DNA of 64,000 nt, taken from contig OZ242020.1 in NCBI GenBank assembly GCA_965204875.1, positions 1,736,001 to 1,800,000 of the forward strand, written 5' to 3'. The position numbers and the translations under genes were made by a program. Shown one piece after another: positions 15,612-23,983 of the stretch (position 1 is the stretch's first letter; each line of letters starts with the position of its first letter). The notes beneath the pieces were generated by a model that ran no database searches, had not been told where the DNA came from, and saw nothing but the letters and a program-made list of their open reading frames with translations. This stretch comes from Aldehydirespirator sp965204875 (lineage in GTDB: Bacteria > Actinomycetota > Acidimicrobiia > Acidimicrobiales > Aldehydirespiratoraceae).

Positions 15612-17042
15612 TCATTCGGCGCTGCGCGGGTTGATAATGAGTGTCTGGCCGCCCCAGCAAACGATGGTGCCATCGGTGCGTACCCCGCAAGTGTGCGTGA
15701 TACCGGCTGAGATGTCCGTGAAGGTACCTGCGGGGAAGTCCTTCGAGCCCATTACACCGGTGCCCCAACAGAAGGCCGTGTCTGTGAGTCGGATCGCACA
15801 ATTGTAGGACCCACCGGCCGAGACAGCCTTGTATTTCTGGCTAGGCGAGTTCGCTTGGCCGAAGTCGTTGTTACCCCAGCAAGTGAGGGTGTCGTCGGTA
15901 GCTATACCACAGCTATGTAAAGTACCGGCTGCGATGGCTTTGAACGTGCCTGAAGGGGCGTTTGTCTGGCCATGCCCGTTCCAACCCCAGCAGGTGATAG
16001 TGTCGTCGGTGCGGATGGCACAGCCATGAGCAAAACCAGTTACGACAGCTTTGAACGTGCCTGAAGGAGCGTCCGCCTCGCCACTGGAGTTGATGCCCCA
16101 GCAGGTGATAGTATCGTCGGTGCGGATGGCACAGCCATAAGCAGTACCGGCTGCGATGGCTTTGAACGTGCCTGAAGGGGCGTTTGTCTGGCCATGCCTG
16201 TTCCAACCCCAGCAGGTAATAGTGTCATCAACGCGGATCGCACAGCTATGGTGGTTCCCTACAGTGATCGCCTTAAAAACGCCAGAGGGGGCGTCTGTCT
16301 CGCCATTTTTGTTGTAGCCCCAGCATTCGATCCGGCCATCATAGCGCAACCCGCAACTATATTCCCGAGTTTCGTTTTCGGCAAGTGCGCTGTTGGCTCC
16401 GACCGCCTTGTATTCTCCTCTGGTAGACCATTGGGCGCGGTTTGTGGCTCTGGTGAGGAATGTGGCCATCTGGGCGCGGGTGACTGGGTCGTTGGGGCAG
16501 TAGTTGAGCGGTTCTTGTTCGCAACCGGTGGTAATCTCGGCGGCGGCTAGGGCATCAATGTTGGCGGTGTGGGTGTTGCCTTCGGTGTCGGTGAAGTCTG
16601 CAGAGGGGCTGGCTGGCAGCACGAGAGCCCTGGTGAGGAATGTGGCCATCTGGGCGCGGGTGACTGGGTCGTTGGGGCAGTAGTTGAGCGGTTCTTGCTT
16701 GCAGCCGGTGGTGATGCCGAGTTCTGCGAAGCGCTCCACGTGTGCCGCCCACCACTGGGAGGGGTCTACGTCCGCGAAGCGTGAGACGGTGATGGCGTCG
16801 GGGTCAGCGCCGTCGGAGAGGGCTCGTCCCAGCCAGACGGCCAGCTCCCACCGCTTCAGCGGTTGTTTCGGGCAGATGAGTCCCTCGCCGCACTCGGTGC
16901 CGGCTAGCCAACCTTTCGCAGCAACTTCCTCAAGGGCAGGTTCATGCACGCTGCCGTCGTCGTCGCTGAAGGTTCCCTGGGTTGAGCCGGCCTCCTGTGC
17001 CTGGGCGGTAACTGGTGCTAGCAGTGCTGCGACCGCGGCCAT
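15612..17042 (-). CDS. Secreted SLH-domain/RCC1-repeat surface protein, start out of frame at a C10 tract
   Basis: The open frame encodes a hydrophobic signal segment (MAAVAALLAPVTAQA, cleavage after AQA), three S-layer-homology-like domains (roughly 20-85, 90-140, 145-195; the last two share CPNDPVTRAQMATFLTRA) and at least six RCC1-like blades of 38 residues with the repeated CAIRxDDTITCWG and DAPSGTFKAI units. It should be exported and attached to the cell surface through the SLH domains, with the RCC1 propeller exposed. Cysteines recur in each blade. The annotated ATG at 17042 lacks basic residues for a signal peptide; the frame upstream supplies RHRRALPLLYATAA. A strong Shine-Dalgarno plus ATG at 17163 would provide the true start, but the C10 run at 17123-17132 puts it out of frame by one base. 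Confidence 0.8.
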   Translation of the reverse strand: MAAVAALLAPVTAQAQEAGSTQGTFSDDDGSVHEPALEEVAAKGWLAGTECGEGLICPKQPLKRWELAVWLGRALSDGADPDAITVSRFADVDPSQWWAAHVERFAELGITTGCKQEPLNYCPNDPVTRAQMATFLTRALVLPASPSADFTDTEGNTHTANIDALAAAEITTGCEQEPLNYCPNDPVTRAQMATFLTRATNRAQWSTRGEYKAVGANSALAENETREYSCGLRYDGRIECWGYNKNGETDAPSGVFKAITVGNHHSCAIRVDDTITCWGWNRHGQTNAPSGTFKAIAAGTAYGCAIRTDDTITCWGINSSGEADAPSGTFKAVVTGFAHGCAIRTDDTITCWGWNGHGQTNAPSGTFKAIAAGTLHSCGIATDDTLTCWGNNDFGQANSPSQKYKAVSAGGSYNCAIRLTDTAFCWGTGVMGSKDFPAGTFTDISAGITHTCGVRTDGTIVCWGGQTLIINPRSAE

Positions 17043-17122
17043 CGCTGCCGTGGCGTACAGCAGTGGCAGCGCGCGCCTGTGGCGGCCTGTCAGCCTATGT
17101 TGATGAGGTCCCCGCAGCCCGC

Positions 17123-17132
17123 GGGGGGGGGG
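17123..17132 (-). other. C10 homopolymer (G10 on plus) between start codon and coding frame: possible phase-variation switch
   Basis: Ten consecutive C residues (minus strand) lie 31 nt after the ATG at 17163. With 10 the ribosome meets TAG after 22 codons; with 9 or 12 it reads straight into the signal peptide and SLH/RCC1 protein. Long poly-C tracts in the 5' coding part of surface protein genes are a known contingency-locus design, but homopolymers are also sequencing-error hot spots. Confidence 0.6.
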
Positions 17133-17160
17133 TCGGTGCCGGGTTACGGCGCTGCCATGA

Positions 17161-17174
17161 CATTATGGTCTCCT
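17161..17174 (-). promoter_or_regulatory. Ribosome-binding site and ATG for the SLH/RCC1 gene
   Basis: On the minus strand AAAGGAG is followed after 6 nt by ATG (17163-17161). It is one of the best Shine-Dalgarno sequences in the window, supporting this as the true start even though the assembled frame does not connect. Confidence 0.7.
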
Positions 17175-17310
17175 TTCGGGTCATGAGCGAGCTTGCTTAG
17201 CAGAACCCCGCACACGCGGTCAAGTTGGGTATCACGCCTTGGACAACATCGGCAATCGAATTCGGCCACTGCGGTTGGGGCGGGCCGGCGCATCTGCGGG
17301 GTCTGAGCGC

Positions 17311-18522
17311 ATGACTCGCCCGGCCGGCGCTGCGATGCGTCGGCGGCTCAGCGAGCCGTTGCTGCCGTTCCAGATCGCTATTGGTTTCACCGCCGGGGGG
17401 ATCGGCGGGATCGTCGCCATTCTCGGCGAGCTTCGGGACGAGCTCGGGCTCAGCGGGTCGAGCATCGGCCTCATCGTTGCCAGCGGCTTCCTGTCGGCTT
17501 TCGTGGCTCAGCTGGCCCTGGCACGCTTCGCTGACCGCGGCCACGGCCGGCTGATGGCATCCATGGGTATCGCGCTGAGCGCGGCCGCCATGTTCGTGAT
17601 GGTCTTCGCCGACGATGTGGCGACCTGGTCGCTGAGCCGGGCCGTGCTCGGGTTCGGGGGCGGTCTGGTGTTCCCGGCCGTGCGCCGTGCGGCGACGGTG
17701 CTGGAACCGGCGAAGGTGGGCGAGAACCTCGGCCGGCTGGTCGTCGGCGAGGTGGTGGGCTTCATGTTCGGACCCGCCATCTCGGCGGTGTTGGCAGAGT
17801 TCGTGGGGCTGCGGGCGCCGTTCGTGGTGTTCGGCGCGGCGATGGTGCTGTTCCTGCCGGTGGCTTTGCGCCTGCCGCCCGACCGGGGCCGGCGAGACTC
17901 GGGCCGCGCGCTCACGTCCCTCGACCTGCTCGGTCGCAGGCGCTTTCAGGGTGCGCTGATGATCGTGGCCGGCTACTTCGTGCTGATCGGCGCCTTCGAG
18001 GCGGTCATTCCTGTGATGTTCGCCGACCGCGGCGCCGGTCCCCTGGCCACCGGAACCGCCTTCACGATGATGGCGGTGCCGGTAGCGTTCGTGAGCACCA
18101 GGGCGGGGCGCCTCGCCGACCGTCTCGGGCCGGTGCCGGTGACCATGGTCGGGTTGACGGCGGTGGGGCTAGCGATCGTTCCCCTGGGCATGCTGCCGGG
18201 CATCGTCGTGCCGGTCGCGGTGATGATGGCGGTGGGGGTGGGCGACGGCTACGGGTTCACCGCGGCGCAGGTGGTTGTGTCCCGCGCCGTGCCCGAGCAG
18301 CGCCAAGCCGCGGCGCTGGGCCTGATGGGCGCTGCCGAGGTGGCCGGCGCCGGGCTGGCGGCGTTGCCCGCCGCCATGCTGTACGACGCCGCCGGCGCGA
18401 GTGTCACCTGGGCGGCCGTCGGGCTCGTGACGCTCGCCGCCCTGGGAGCGGGATGGCTTCGCATCAGGGGCACCGTCCCAGCGTCGGGTCCCGACGCACC
18501 CAAACCACAACCCGCCACCTGA
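17311..18522 (+). CDS. MFS transporter
   Basis: From ATG at 17311 the protein has 403 residues with about 12 hydrophobic membrane spans separated into two halves by a basic loop around residue 200 (RLPPDRGRRDSGRALTSL). The MFS loop 2-3 signature appears as ARFADRGHGRLMASMG, and a second copy as GRLADRLGPVPVTMVG in the C-terminal half. It resembles drug/metabolite exporters of the DHA type, but the substrate cannot be told. A TTG at 17239 would add 24 hydrophilic residues without homology. The gene starts 148 bp from the divergent SLH/RCC1 gene, so both promoters share that gap. Confidence 0.85.
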   Translation: MTRPAGAAMRRRLSEPLLPFQIAIGFTAGGIGGIVAILGELRDELGLSGSSIGLIVASGFLSAFVAQLALARFADRGHGRLMASMGIALSAAAMFVMVFADDVATWSLSRAVLGFGGGLVFPAVRRAATVLEPAKVGENLGRLVVGEVVGFMFGPAISAVLAEFVGLRAPFVVFGAAMVLFLPVALRLPPDRGRRDSGRALTSLDLLGRRRFQGALMIVAGYFVLIGAFEAVIPVMFADRGAGPLATGTAFTMMAVPVAFVSTRAGRLADRLGPVPVTMVGLTAVGLAIVPLGMLPGIVVPVAVMMAVGVGDGYGFTAAQVVVSRAVPEQRQAAALGLMGAAEVAGAGLAALPAAMLYDAAGASVTWAAVGLVTLAALGAGWLRIRGTVPASGPDAPKPQPAT

Positions 18523-18583
18523 GCGGATAGCCCACCGGCTTCACCCTGCTGGTTCCACAACTCCGGTAGTCATCGATCCGCTG

Positions 18584-18751
18584 GTGAGGTTCGGGAGACC
18601 GGCAGTCGATGGCGTGGCCGTAGAGCGGCTGTGGGAGTTCTACGACGCCGGCGAGTCGGTGGCTGAGATCGCCTCCGCGTACGGCATTGACGAGGGCTGT
18701 GTCAACGCCGCCATCACATACCAGGAACAGCAGCGCGCACTAGCGGCGTAA
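18584..18751 (+). CDS. DUF433-family small protein (antitoxin-like), possibly N-terminally truncated
   Basis: A short frame reads, from a possible GTG at 18584, VRFGRPAVDGVAVERLWEFYDAGESVAEIASAYGI then a helix ending AAITYQEQQRALAA (55 residues). GRPxVxGV, the AGESVAEIA turn and the final amphipathic helix match DUF433, a MerR/VapB-like DNA-binding fold found in antitoxins. Six conserved residues (VVIDPL) precede the GTG in the same frame, but no ATG is found upstream before the MFS stop, so the gene may have lost its true 5' end or the GTG start is used. No toxin gene adjoins it. Treat it as a probable remnant. Confidence 0.5.
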   Translation: MRFGRPAVDGVAVERLWEFYDAGESVAEIASAYGIDEGCVNAAITYQEQQRALAA

Positions 18752-18801
18752 ACACGACCGGAAGCTCTCGCAACTCGAGGCAGCCGTCGTGAGTGGTTGA
18801 C

Positions 18802-19290
18802 TCAGCGCATCACTTTCTGGGCGTGAGCGTACACGCCCTGGTCGTGGCTCAGTTCGATCATGTTGCCGTCGGGATCGCTGATCATGCAGATGTAGCCGAT
18901 GGGTGGGGGCATATCGGTGGGCGGCATGGCCAGGCAGCCATCCGCCTCGGCCGCCGCGGCGGCTGCGTCGAGTTCCTCGCGGCTGGTGAGTTCAACGCCG
19001 AGGTGGGCGAACGGTGCCAGCGTGGCCTTGGGCGCGCCCTTGAACGGGTCGGACTCGGGGAAGAACTCGGCCAGCACCAGGATGAAGGGCTTGTCGGGGG
19101 AGTCGTCGTGGCCCAGCCAGGCGCCGCAGCCGTCGGAGTCCTCGCGCTTGTCCAGCAACTTCAGCGGCGTGTGCGTGGTGTACCACTTGATGCTGGCGTC
19201 AAGGTCGCTCACCCGCAGAGCGACGTGAGTCCAGCGAGCCTTCGGCGGGTGCACGGCATAAGTGTCGGTCTTCTCGGTCTTGGTGGCCAT
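18802..19290 (-). CDS. VOC-family (glyoxalase/bleomycin-resistance fold) protein
   Basis: The 162-residue protein has two beta-alpha-beta-beta-beta modules: THVALRVSDLDASIKWYTTHTPLKLLDK in the first and HLGVELTSREELDAAAAAAEADG ... YICMISDPDGNMIELSHD in the second. H22-like and E-terminal positions (HVAL, IELS) give the usual metal ligands of the fold. Function within the family (glyoxalase, dioxygenase, epimerase or resistance protein) is undetermined. ATG at 19290 has AGGAG nine bases upstream. It is encoded 50 bp downstream of an enoyl-CoA hydratase and presumably in its operon; epimerases of this fold act on CoA thioesters, which would suit the neighbourhood but is inference. Confidence 0.82.
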   Translation of the reverse strand: MATKTEKTDTYAVHPPKARWTHVALRVSDLDASIKWYTTHTPLKLLDKREDSDGCGAWLGHDDSPDKPFILVLAEFFPESDPFKGAPKATLAPFAHLGVELTSREELDAAAAAAEADGCLAMPPTDMPPPIGYICMISDPDGNMIELSHDQGVYAHAQKVMR

Positions 19291-19340
19291 GTTCGAGTTG
19301 CTCCTGTTCCTGGAGTGCCGACTTCCTGGAGTTCCGCCGC

Positions 19341-20228
19341 TCAGCGCAGTCTGGGCTCGATGCGCTCGCCTCGCTGGAACTGCTCCTCGCCCTGGGACAG
19401 CGCGTCGAGCCGCATCGCGGTGGACAGGATCGATGGGGCCATTGCCAGCGCGTCGAGCCGGCCCATGTCGCTAGCCGCCCAGATGGCCCGCAACGAGCCC
19501 TGAACGGCCTCGGGCGGCTGCGACGCGATGATGCCCGCCAGCCGGTCGGCGGCGGCCTGCAACTCGTCGAAGGGCACCACCTCCGAGACCAGCCCGATGC
19601 GCAGCGCCGTCTGCGCGCTGATCCGCTCGTGGCTGCCGGTAAGGGTCATGCGCAGCACCTCGCCCAGGGGCATTCGCTTGACCAGCTTCATCGGCTCGTA
19701 CACGGCGGCCATGCCGTAGGTCACATGGGGATCGAAGAAGGTTGCGTGCTCGGCGGCGATGACGATGTCGGACTCTGCGACCAGGTAGAACGCTCCGGCG
19801 CAGCAGATGCCGTTGACCGCCGCGATCACGGGCTTCCAAAGGTCGCATGCCTTGGGGCCGATGTCGTCGCCCGGATCGTCGTACATGAAGTTGTTGGAGG
19901 TCCCGTAGAGGCGGCCGCCCCGATCGTCCACGTCTGCCAGCGCGTCGGCGCGGTCGACGCCGGCACAGAAGGCCCTGTCGCCGCTGGCCGTCGCCACCGC
20001 CACCCGCACATCGTCGATCTCGCGCAGTGCCCGCCAGGTGGAGCGCAACTCCGACCGCATCTGGTCGTTGAAGGCGTGGAGCACCTCGGGGCGGTCGAGA
20101 GTGACGCGGCAGACGTGGCCGCTGATTTCGACCTTGATCGTCTCGAACCGCTCCGGCTCGAACGGCGGAGTGCGGTCCGGGATCGCCACTACCCGAGGGT
20201 TCCGGGTTCCGTCACCGGAAGACGTCAA
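19341..20228 (-). CDS. Enoyl-CoA hydratase/isomerase (crotonase) family protein
   Basis: The 295-residue protein has the crotonase fold: VCRVTLDRPEVLHAFND, the first oxyanion region ASGDRAFCAGVDRADALADVDD, and the second NGICCAGAFYLVAESDIVIAAEHATFFDPHVTYGM. One catalytic glutamate of hydratases (in the GxGxxE-type position) is replaced by the YEPMKLVKRM segment, so substrate and exact reaction are open. The first codon is taken as TTG at 20228, only 37 bp from the upstream gene's stop; a GTG at 20189 is another candidate. The region before the start contains a decayed copy of the upstream gene's 3' end. It follows the ABC binding-protein gene in the same direction. Confidence 0.85.
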   Translation of the reverse strand: MTSSGDGTRNPRVVAIPDRTPPFEPERFETIKVEISGHVCRVTLDRPEVLHAFNDQMRSELRSTWRALREIDDVRVAVATASGDRAFCAGVDRADALADVDDRGGRLYGTSNNFMYDDPGDDIGPKACDLWKPVIAAVNGICCAGAFYLVAESDIVIAAEHATFFDPHVTYGMAAVYEPMKLVKRMPLGEVLRMTLTGSHERISAQTALRIGLVSEVVPFDELQAAADRLAGIIASQPPEAVQGSLRAIWAASDMGRLDALAMAPSILSTAMRLDALSQGEEQFQRGERIEPRLR

Positions 20229-20300
20229 TCATGTCGATCAGCTCGATCAGTCCGGTGAGCGGTTGTCACGGGTAGATGTCGATGAGGTCGGTGAGCGGCA
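20229..20300 (-). repeat. Duplicated 3' end of the ABC binding-protein gene
   Basis: The binding protein ends PLTDLIDIYP; past its stop the spacer would read PLTGLIELIDMIDV in another frame. At DNA level ATGTCGATGAGGTCGGTGAGCGG (about 20276) and ATGTCGATCAGCTCGATCAGTCCGGTGAGCGG (about 20229) are related copies. Confidence 0.65.
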
Positions 20301-21861
20301 CGGTCTGCCCGTTGCCGACGTCGGGGTCGAACTGCGAGAGCCGGAACATGTCCCGGGCGCCGAGCTTGGTGGGTGACAGCGAGTTCCCCGGAGTGCCCGG
20401 CAGGGCGAAGTCGGTCAGCGTGTAGGCCGCGGCCTCGAAGGTCTCGGGCGTCAGGTCGGGGCCGGCCGCCTCGGCGATCGCCACGAACAGCCACAGGTGC
20501 CCGCAGTAGCGCCGCACCGAGTTGAACCAGTTCTCGTCCTCGAGGGTGAGCTCCTCGGGCGGGCGCAGGTCGGCTTCGGGGATGGCGGCGCGCACTATGT
20601 CCACGCACTCCTGCAGCAGCGGGTCGTTCCATATCTCGGTGTCGCCGGGGCCGCCGGAGGCGATCACGCCGCGCGCCGCCTCGTGGTCGAATGTGGCGCC
20701 GAGGTTGTTGAGACCTGCCTCGTTGTTGGACCACACGGCCAGCGAGCCCATGAGACCGTTCTGGCTCAGGCCGCGGATCGTGGCCGAGGGGTTGCCGTTG
20801 ATGAACACGGCGTTGGCGCCCTCGGCCCGGATCTTCTCCGATATCACCTGCATGATGTTGTCTTGGCCTGCGGTGTCGCCGTCGTTGGCGTCGAGTATCG
20901 CGTTGCCCGCCACCTCGAGGCCCCTCGCTGCCAGCGCCTCGAGCACCAGCGGCTCGTCACCGACCGCGGACTGGTGCGAGACCACGTAGATCCTGGCGCC
21001 GTCGGTGCGCCCCGTCTGGATGAGCAGGTCGAGCAGGGTGTCGGTCTGGTTGTCGGTGGTGGGCTCGACGTTGAACCAGGGTGCGCGGGCCTGCTCCATC
21101 TCGCTGGGAGTCTGCTCGCCGCCCACGAGCACCGTCTCGTTGGTGCCGACGATGCACGGGTCGGCGCTGCCGGCCAGCGGGCCGACGAAGCCGAGGAGCA
21201 CGGCGAACGTCGAGTTGTCCTGGGTCAGGACCGTGCAGGCTCGGGTGGCGTCCTCGCCGCTGATCGGGCTGTAGTAGTCGTAGACGGCGACGAGCTCGCG
21301 GCCGTTGATGCCGCCGTTGGCGTTGACGTCGTCCACGAGGGCTTGGAAGACGCCCTCCTGGTCGCCCCAGCCGGACTGCGAGAGGCCCATCTCCTTCAGA
21401 AGCTCGAAGTTGAGCAACGACACGCCGACGGTGATCGTGTCCGCGGTGACGCCCCGCCAGGACGCGGTCAGCTCCACAGGCTCTTCGGCCGGAGGATCGT
21501 CGGCGTCTTCGGGCGGTTCCTCCGCGACTGCCGGCGCGTCGCCGGGATCGGGGTCCGGCGGGGCGGTCTCGGTGGGCTCCTGGGCCGTCTCGGGGTCTGT
21601 CTCGGCGGGCTCGGTGGGTTCGGGCTCCGGATCGGGAGCGGCTTCGCTGCCGGCGTCGCCGTCGCTGGTCGCGGTGACCGGCTCGGCGTCGTCGCCGTCG
21701 GATCCGCAGGCGGCGGCGACCAGCGCGAGGCCCGCCGCTGCCGCTATCGCCATCGCTCGCCACGACGGGGTTCTCGATGCCCTGTGTTTGTTCGCCAGGT
21801 TCGGCACCAGACGTGGTGGCACGATCCCTGGCCGGGTCTTCGATGCTCTGTGTTCTTTCAT
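20266..21861 (-). CDS. ABC transporter substrate-binding lipoprotein (branched-chain amino acid/urea type)
   Basis: From ATG at 21861 the protein has 531 residues. The signal peptide ends in the lipobox LVAAAC (lipidated cysteine about residue 52), followed by an acidic Pro/Glu/Thr-rich linker of about 90 residues (EPEPTEPAETDPETAQEPTE) and a periplasmic-binding-protein type I domain: DTITVGVSLLNFELL, NGGINGRELVAVYDYYSP, then a hinge and second lobe, ending in a disordered tail. It should be membrane-anchored and bind an amino acid-like or amide ligand. No permease or ATPase genes adjoin it, so it is an orphan or serves a remote transporter. The N-terminal leader contains a doubled PNLxxxHRAS segment, arising from a duplicated start region; GAGGAG lies upstream of the chosen ATG. 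Confidence 0.82.
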   Translation of the reverse strand: MKEHRASKTRPGIVPPRLVPNLANKHRASRTPSWRAMAIAAAAGLALVAAACGSDGDDAEPVTATSDGDAGSEAAPDPEPEPTEPAETDPETAQEPTETAPPDPDPGDAPAVAEEPPEDADDPPAEEPVELTASWRGVTADTITVGVSLLNFELLKEMGLSQSGWGDQEGVFQALVDDVNANGGINGRELVAVYDYYSPISGEDATRACTVLTQDNSTFAVLLGFVGPLAGSADPCIVGTNETVLVGGEQTPSEMEQARAPWFNVEPTTDNQTDTLLDLLIQTGRTDGARIYVVSHQSAVGDEPLVLEALAARGLEVAGNAILDANDGDTAGQDNIMQVISEKIRAEGANAVFINGNPSATIRGLSQNGLMGSLAVWSNNEAGLNNLGATFDHEAARGVIASGGPGDTEIWNDPLLQECVDIVRAAIPEADLRPPEELTLEDENWFNSVRRYCGHLWLFVAIAEAAGPDLTPETFEAAAYTLTDFALPGTPGNSLSPTKLGARDMFRLSQFDPDVGNGQTVPLTDLIDIYP

Positions 21862-22152
21862 CAGGTTCGGCGCTCCTCGCTGTGAAGTCCTGCTTGCCGC
21901 CGGTGCTGCCGGAGCCACCTGGCGGTCTTGACAATCTCAGAAGTGTATACGAGGTTGTCGCCCGAGTTTCGGCTCGGGCACATCGTGGCACGGAACCGTG
22001 GGCGGCGGGGGTTTTCCGGCATGCTGTATCCTTGGCGGAACGTGTGAGTGACGGACGCTTGAGGGTCGGATGCCTTAGAGCCGGACGCTTGAGCGGGAAG
22101 CGCCCGTGCTGAAGCTCCACCGGCACGCTCACGAGCATCAAGATCGCACGGA
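21862..22152. other. 291-bp divergent spacer with decayed repeats
   Basis: No gene is recognised. It separates the binding-protein gene (minus) from the desaturase gene (plus) and must hold both promoters. Near 22050-22100 the words ACGCTTGAG and GGTCGGA/GCCGGA recur in tandem. TTCGATGCTCTGTGTTCTTT / CTCGATGCCCTGTGTTTGTT at 21838-21858 and about 21772-21792 are the duplicated start region of the binding protein. Confidence 0.55.
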
Positions 22153-23085
22153 ATGGGGGTTCCAATGGTCGCGGCGGCCAGGACGACCGGTGTCGCAGTG
22201 GAGTGGCGGACGGTCGCGGTCGCCGTTGCGGTTCACGCGTCCTGGCTGGCGCTGGTGCTTCTCCATGGAGTGCTTCCCTGGCCGGTGACCGTGGTCGGCC
22301 TCGGCTACGTCGTGGCCTGGCACGGGTCGTTGCAGCACGAGACCATCCACGGCCACCCGTTCGCCGGCCGGAGGATCAACGCCCTGCTCGGCGGGCTGCC
22401 GCTCTCGCTTCACCTGCCCTATGGCGTCTACCGGCGCTATCACCTGCTGCACCATGAATGCCCGGAGCTGACGGACCCGACGGGCGACCCGGAGAGCTTC
22501 TACGTGACCGCCCGGCGGTGGCAACAGATGGGTTCGGTGCGCCGCTTCCTGGTGGTGGCCCATCACACCCTGCTGGGGCGGATGGTGCTTGGCCCGGCCC
22601 GCGCGATGTTCGGGTTGTTTGCGCACCAGGCCGGCGAGATCCGCCGGGGCGACCGCGCTCTGGCCAGGTGCTGGGCAGCCCACCTGGCGGTTGTGGCCGT
22701 GTTGGTGGTGTTCGTGTCGGGGGTCGTGGGAATGCCCCTGTGGGTGTATCTGCTGGGCGCCGGGTACCTGTCGCACTCGCTCACCCTGATGCGCTCGTAC
22801 TGCGAGCATCGCTGGACCGGCGACGGCGCCACCCGTTCGGCCATCGTGCGCTCGGGACGGGTCATGGGACTGCTCTACCTCTACAACAACCTCCACCATG
22901 TTCATCACGCTGCACCCGGCGTGGCCTGGTACCGGTTGCCGGGGCACGCCGAAGCCACCGGTGCGTACGCGCAGGCGGCCGCCGGGGCGGGGCTGTATCG
23001 CGGCTATCTGGAAGTGGCCCGCCGGTTCCTGCTGCGTCCCTACGACCACCCTCTGCATCCCACCGAGCGCAGTCTTCTCGCCTAG
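22153..23085 (+). CDS. Membrane fatty acid desaturase/hydroxylase family protein
   Basis: The 310-residue protein has the three histidine boxes of the family: HETIHGH, HLLHHE, and NNLHHVHH near the C-terminus, with hydrophobic spans at about 20-60, 170-215 and around 240. These boxes bind a di-iron centre that inserts a double bond or hydroxyl group into acyl or carotenoid-like chains at the membrane. HETIHGHPFAG and the compact size resemble beta-carotene hydroxylase/ketolase-like and short bacterial desaturases, so the substrate is open. Two in-frame ATGs, 22153 and 22165, are possible; the second is preceded by GGGGG five bases upstream and may be the real one. No electron-transfer partner is adjacent. 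Confidence 0.85.
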   Translation: MGVPMVAAARTTGVAVEWRTVAVAVAVHASWLALVLLHGVLPWPVTVVGLGYVVAWHGSLQHETIHGHPFAGRRINALLGGLPLSLHLPYGVYRRYHLLHHECPELTDPTGDPESFYVTARRWQQMGSVRRFLVVAHHTLLGRMVLGPARAMFGLFAHQAGEIRRGDRALARCWAAHLAVVAVLVVFVSGVVGMPLWVYLLGAGYLSHSLTLMRSYCEHRWTGDGATRSAIVRSGRVMGLLYLYNNLHHVHHAAPGVAWYRLPGHAEATGAYAQAAAGAGLYRGYLEVARRFLLRPYDHPLHPTERSLLA

Positions 23086-23125
23086 CTCAGGGGGCGGGGG
23101 CGTGCGCCGCGCGCGGCGTTGTCGC

Positions 23126-23815
23126 TTAGCCGGAGGTCGGGGCGCGCCCACCCCAGCCGTCCCAGTGCAGCACCTCCGCCAGCGGCTTGCGAGAGCCGCG
23201 CCGGTAGTCCGTGCCGATGCTGTGGGCGACCGGGATCAGCGCCACCTGCACGAGGCGGTCATAGGGGATGCCGAGGATCTGGGCCGCCCGCTCCTCGTGC
23301 ATCAGGTGCAGCGTCGTCCAGCACGTGCCCAGACCCCGCTCGCGTGCGGCCAGCATGAAGCTCCATGCGGCCTGGATGATGGATCCGAGCGTCGCGGCCG
23401 CTCCGCTCCAGGTGGGGCGGTCGTCGGGCCGCTGCGGGCTGCGTGCGGCCAGGCAGGGGATCAGCAGCGCCGGAGCCCGCTCAAGGTTGTCCGCCAGATA
23501 CTGCGCCGAGGCCACCGTGCGGTCGAAGGAGGCCTGCACGGCGGGGTCGTCTCCGCGGTAGGTGCTGCCCACGAAGAAGGGCGAGTCCCTGTAGGCGTTC
23601 CAGGACTGGCGGTACAGCTCGGCCACAGCCCGCTTCTTGCCCTGGTCGGTCACCACCACCCATTCCCAGCCCTGGACGTTGGAGCCGCTGGGCGCCTGCA
23701 GGGCCACCTCGAGGCATTCGATGATCAGGCCCGGCTCGAGCGGGCGGTCGAAGTCCAGGCGCTTGCGCACGGCACGGGTGGTGGTCAGCACCTCGTCGAC
23801 GGTCAGTTCCAACAT
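23126..23815 (-). CDS. Nitroreductase-family FMN oxidoreductase
   Basis: The 229-residue protein shows the nitroreductase pattern: TTRAVRKRLDFDRPLEP with the FMN-phosphate arginines, ALQAPSGSNVQGWEWVVVTD, an acidic middle insert, GSIIQAAWSFMLAARERGLGTCWTTLHL and the C-terminal VALIPVAHSIGTDYRRGSRKPLAEVLHWDGWG. Related actinobacterial enzymes reduce quinones, nitro compounds or enones with NAD(P)H or F420; cofactor choice cannot be read off. It is convergent with the desaturase gene, ending 40 bp from it. The start ATG at 23815 has no clear Shine-Dalgarno, and a spacer with GGCGGGTA repeats (GGCGGGTACTC, GGCGGGTATTC, GGCGGGTGGAC) separates it from the next gene. Confidence 0.88.
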   Translation of the reverse strand: MLELTVDEVLTTTRAVRKRLDFDRPLEPGLIIECLEVALQAPSGSNVQGWEWVVVTDQGKKRAVAELYRQSWNAYRDSPFFVGSTYRGDDPAVQASFDRTVASAQYLADNLERAPALLIPCLAARSPQRPDDRPTWSGAAATLGSIIQAAWSFMLAARERGLGTCWTTLHLMHEERAAQILGIPYDRLVQVALIPVAHSIGTDYRRGSRKPLAEVLHWDGWGGRAPTSG

Positions 23816-23983
23816 CTGCGGGTTCTCCTATCAGGTGTTTGGCGGGTACTCCGGTGGATGGCGGGTATTCATGTGGTTGGCGGGTGGACTCTGCGGTTCG
23901 GTCTCCGGCATCCTCGGGTCACTGCAGGAAACAATGCGGTGGCCATGGGGATGCAACGGCCGGCACGCTGAGAGTCGGTGCGG

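Noticed and set aside
15612..16460. RCC1-coding repeats as a CRISPR or satellite
   Set aside because: They are in frame, 38 codons each, with conserved protein pattern.
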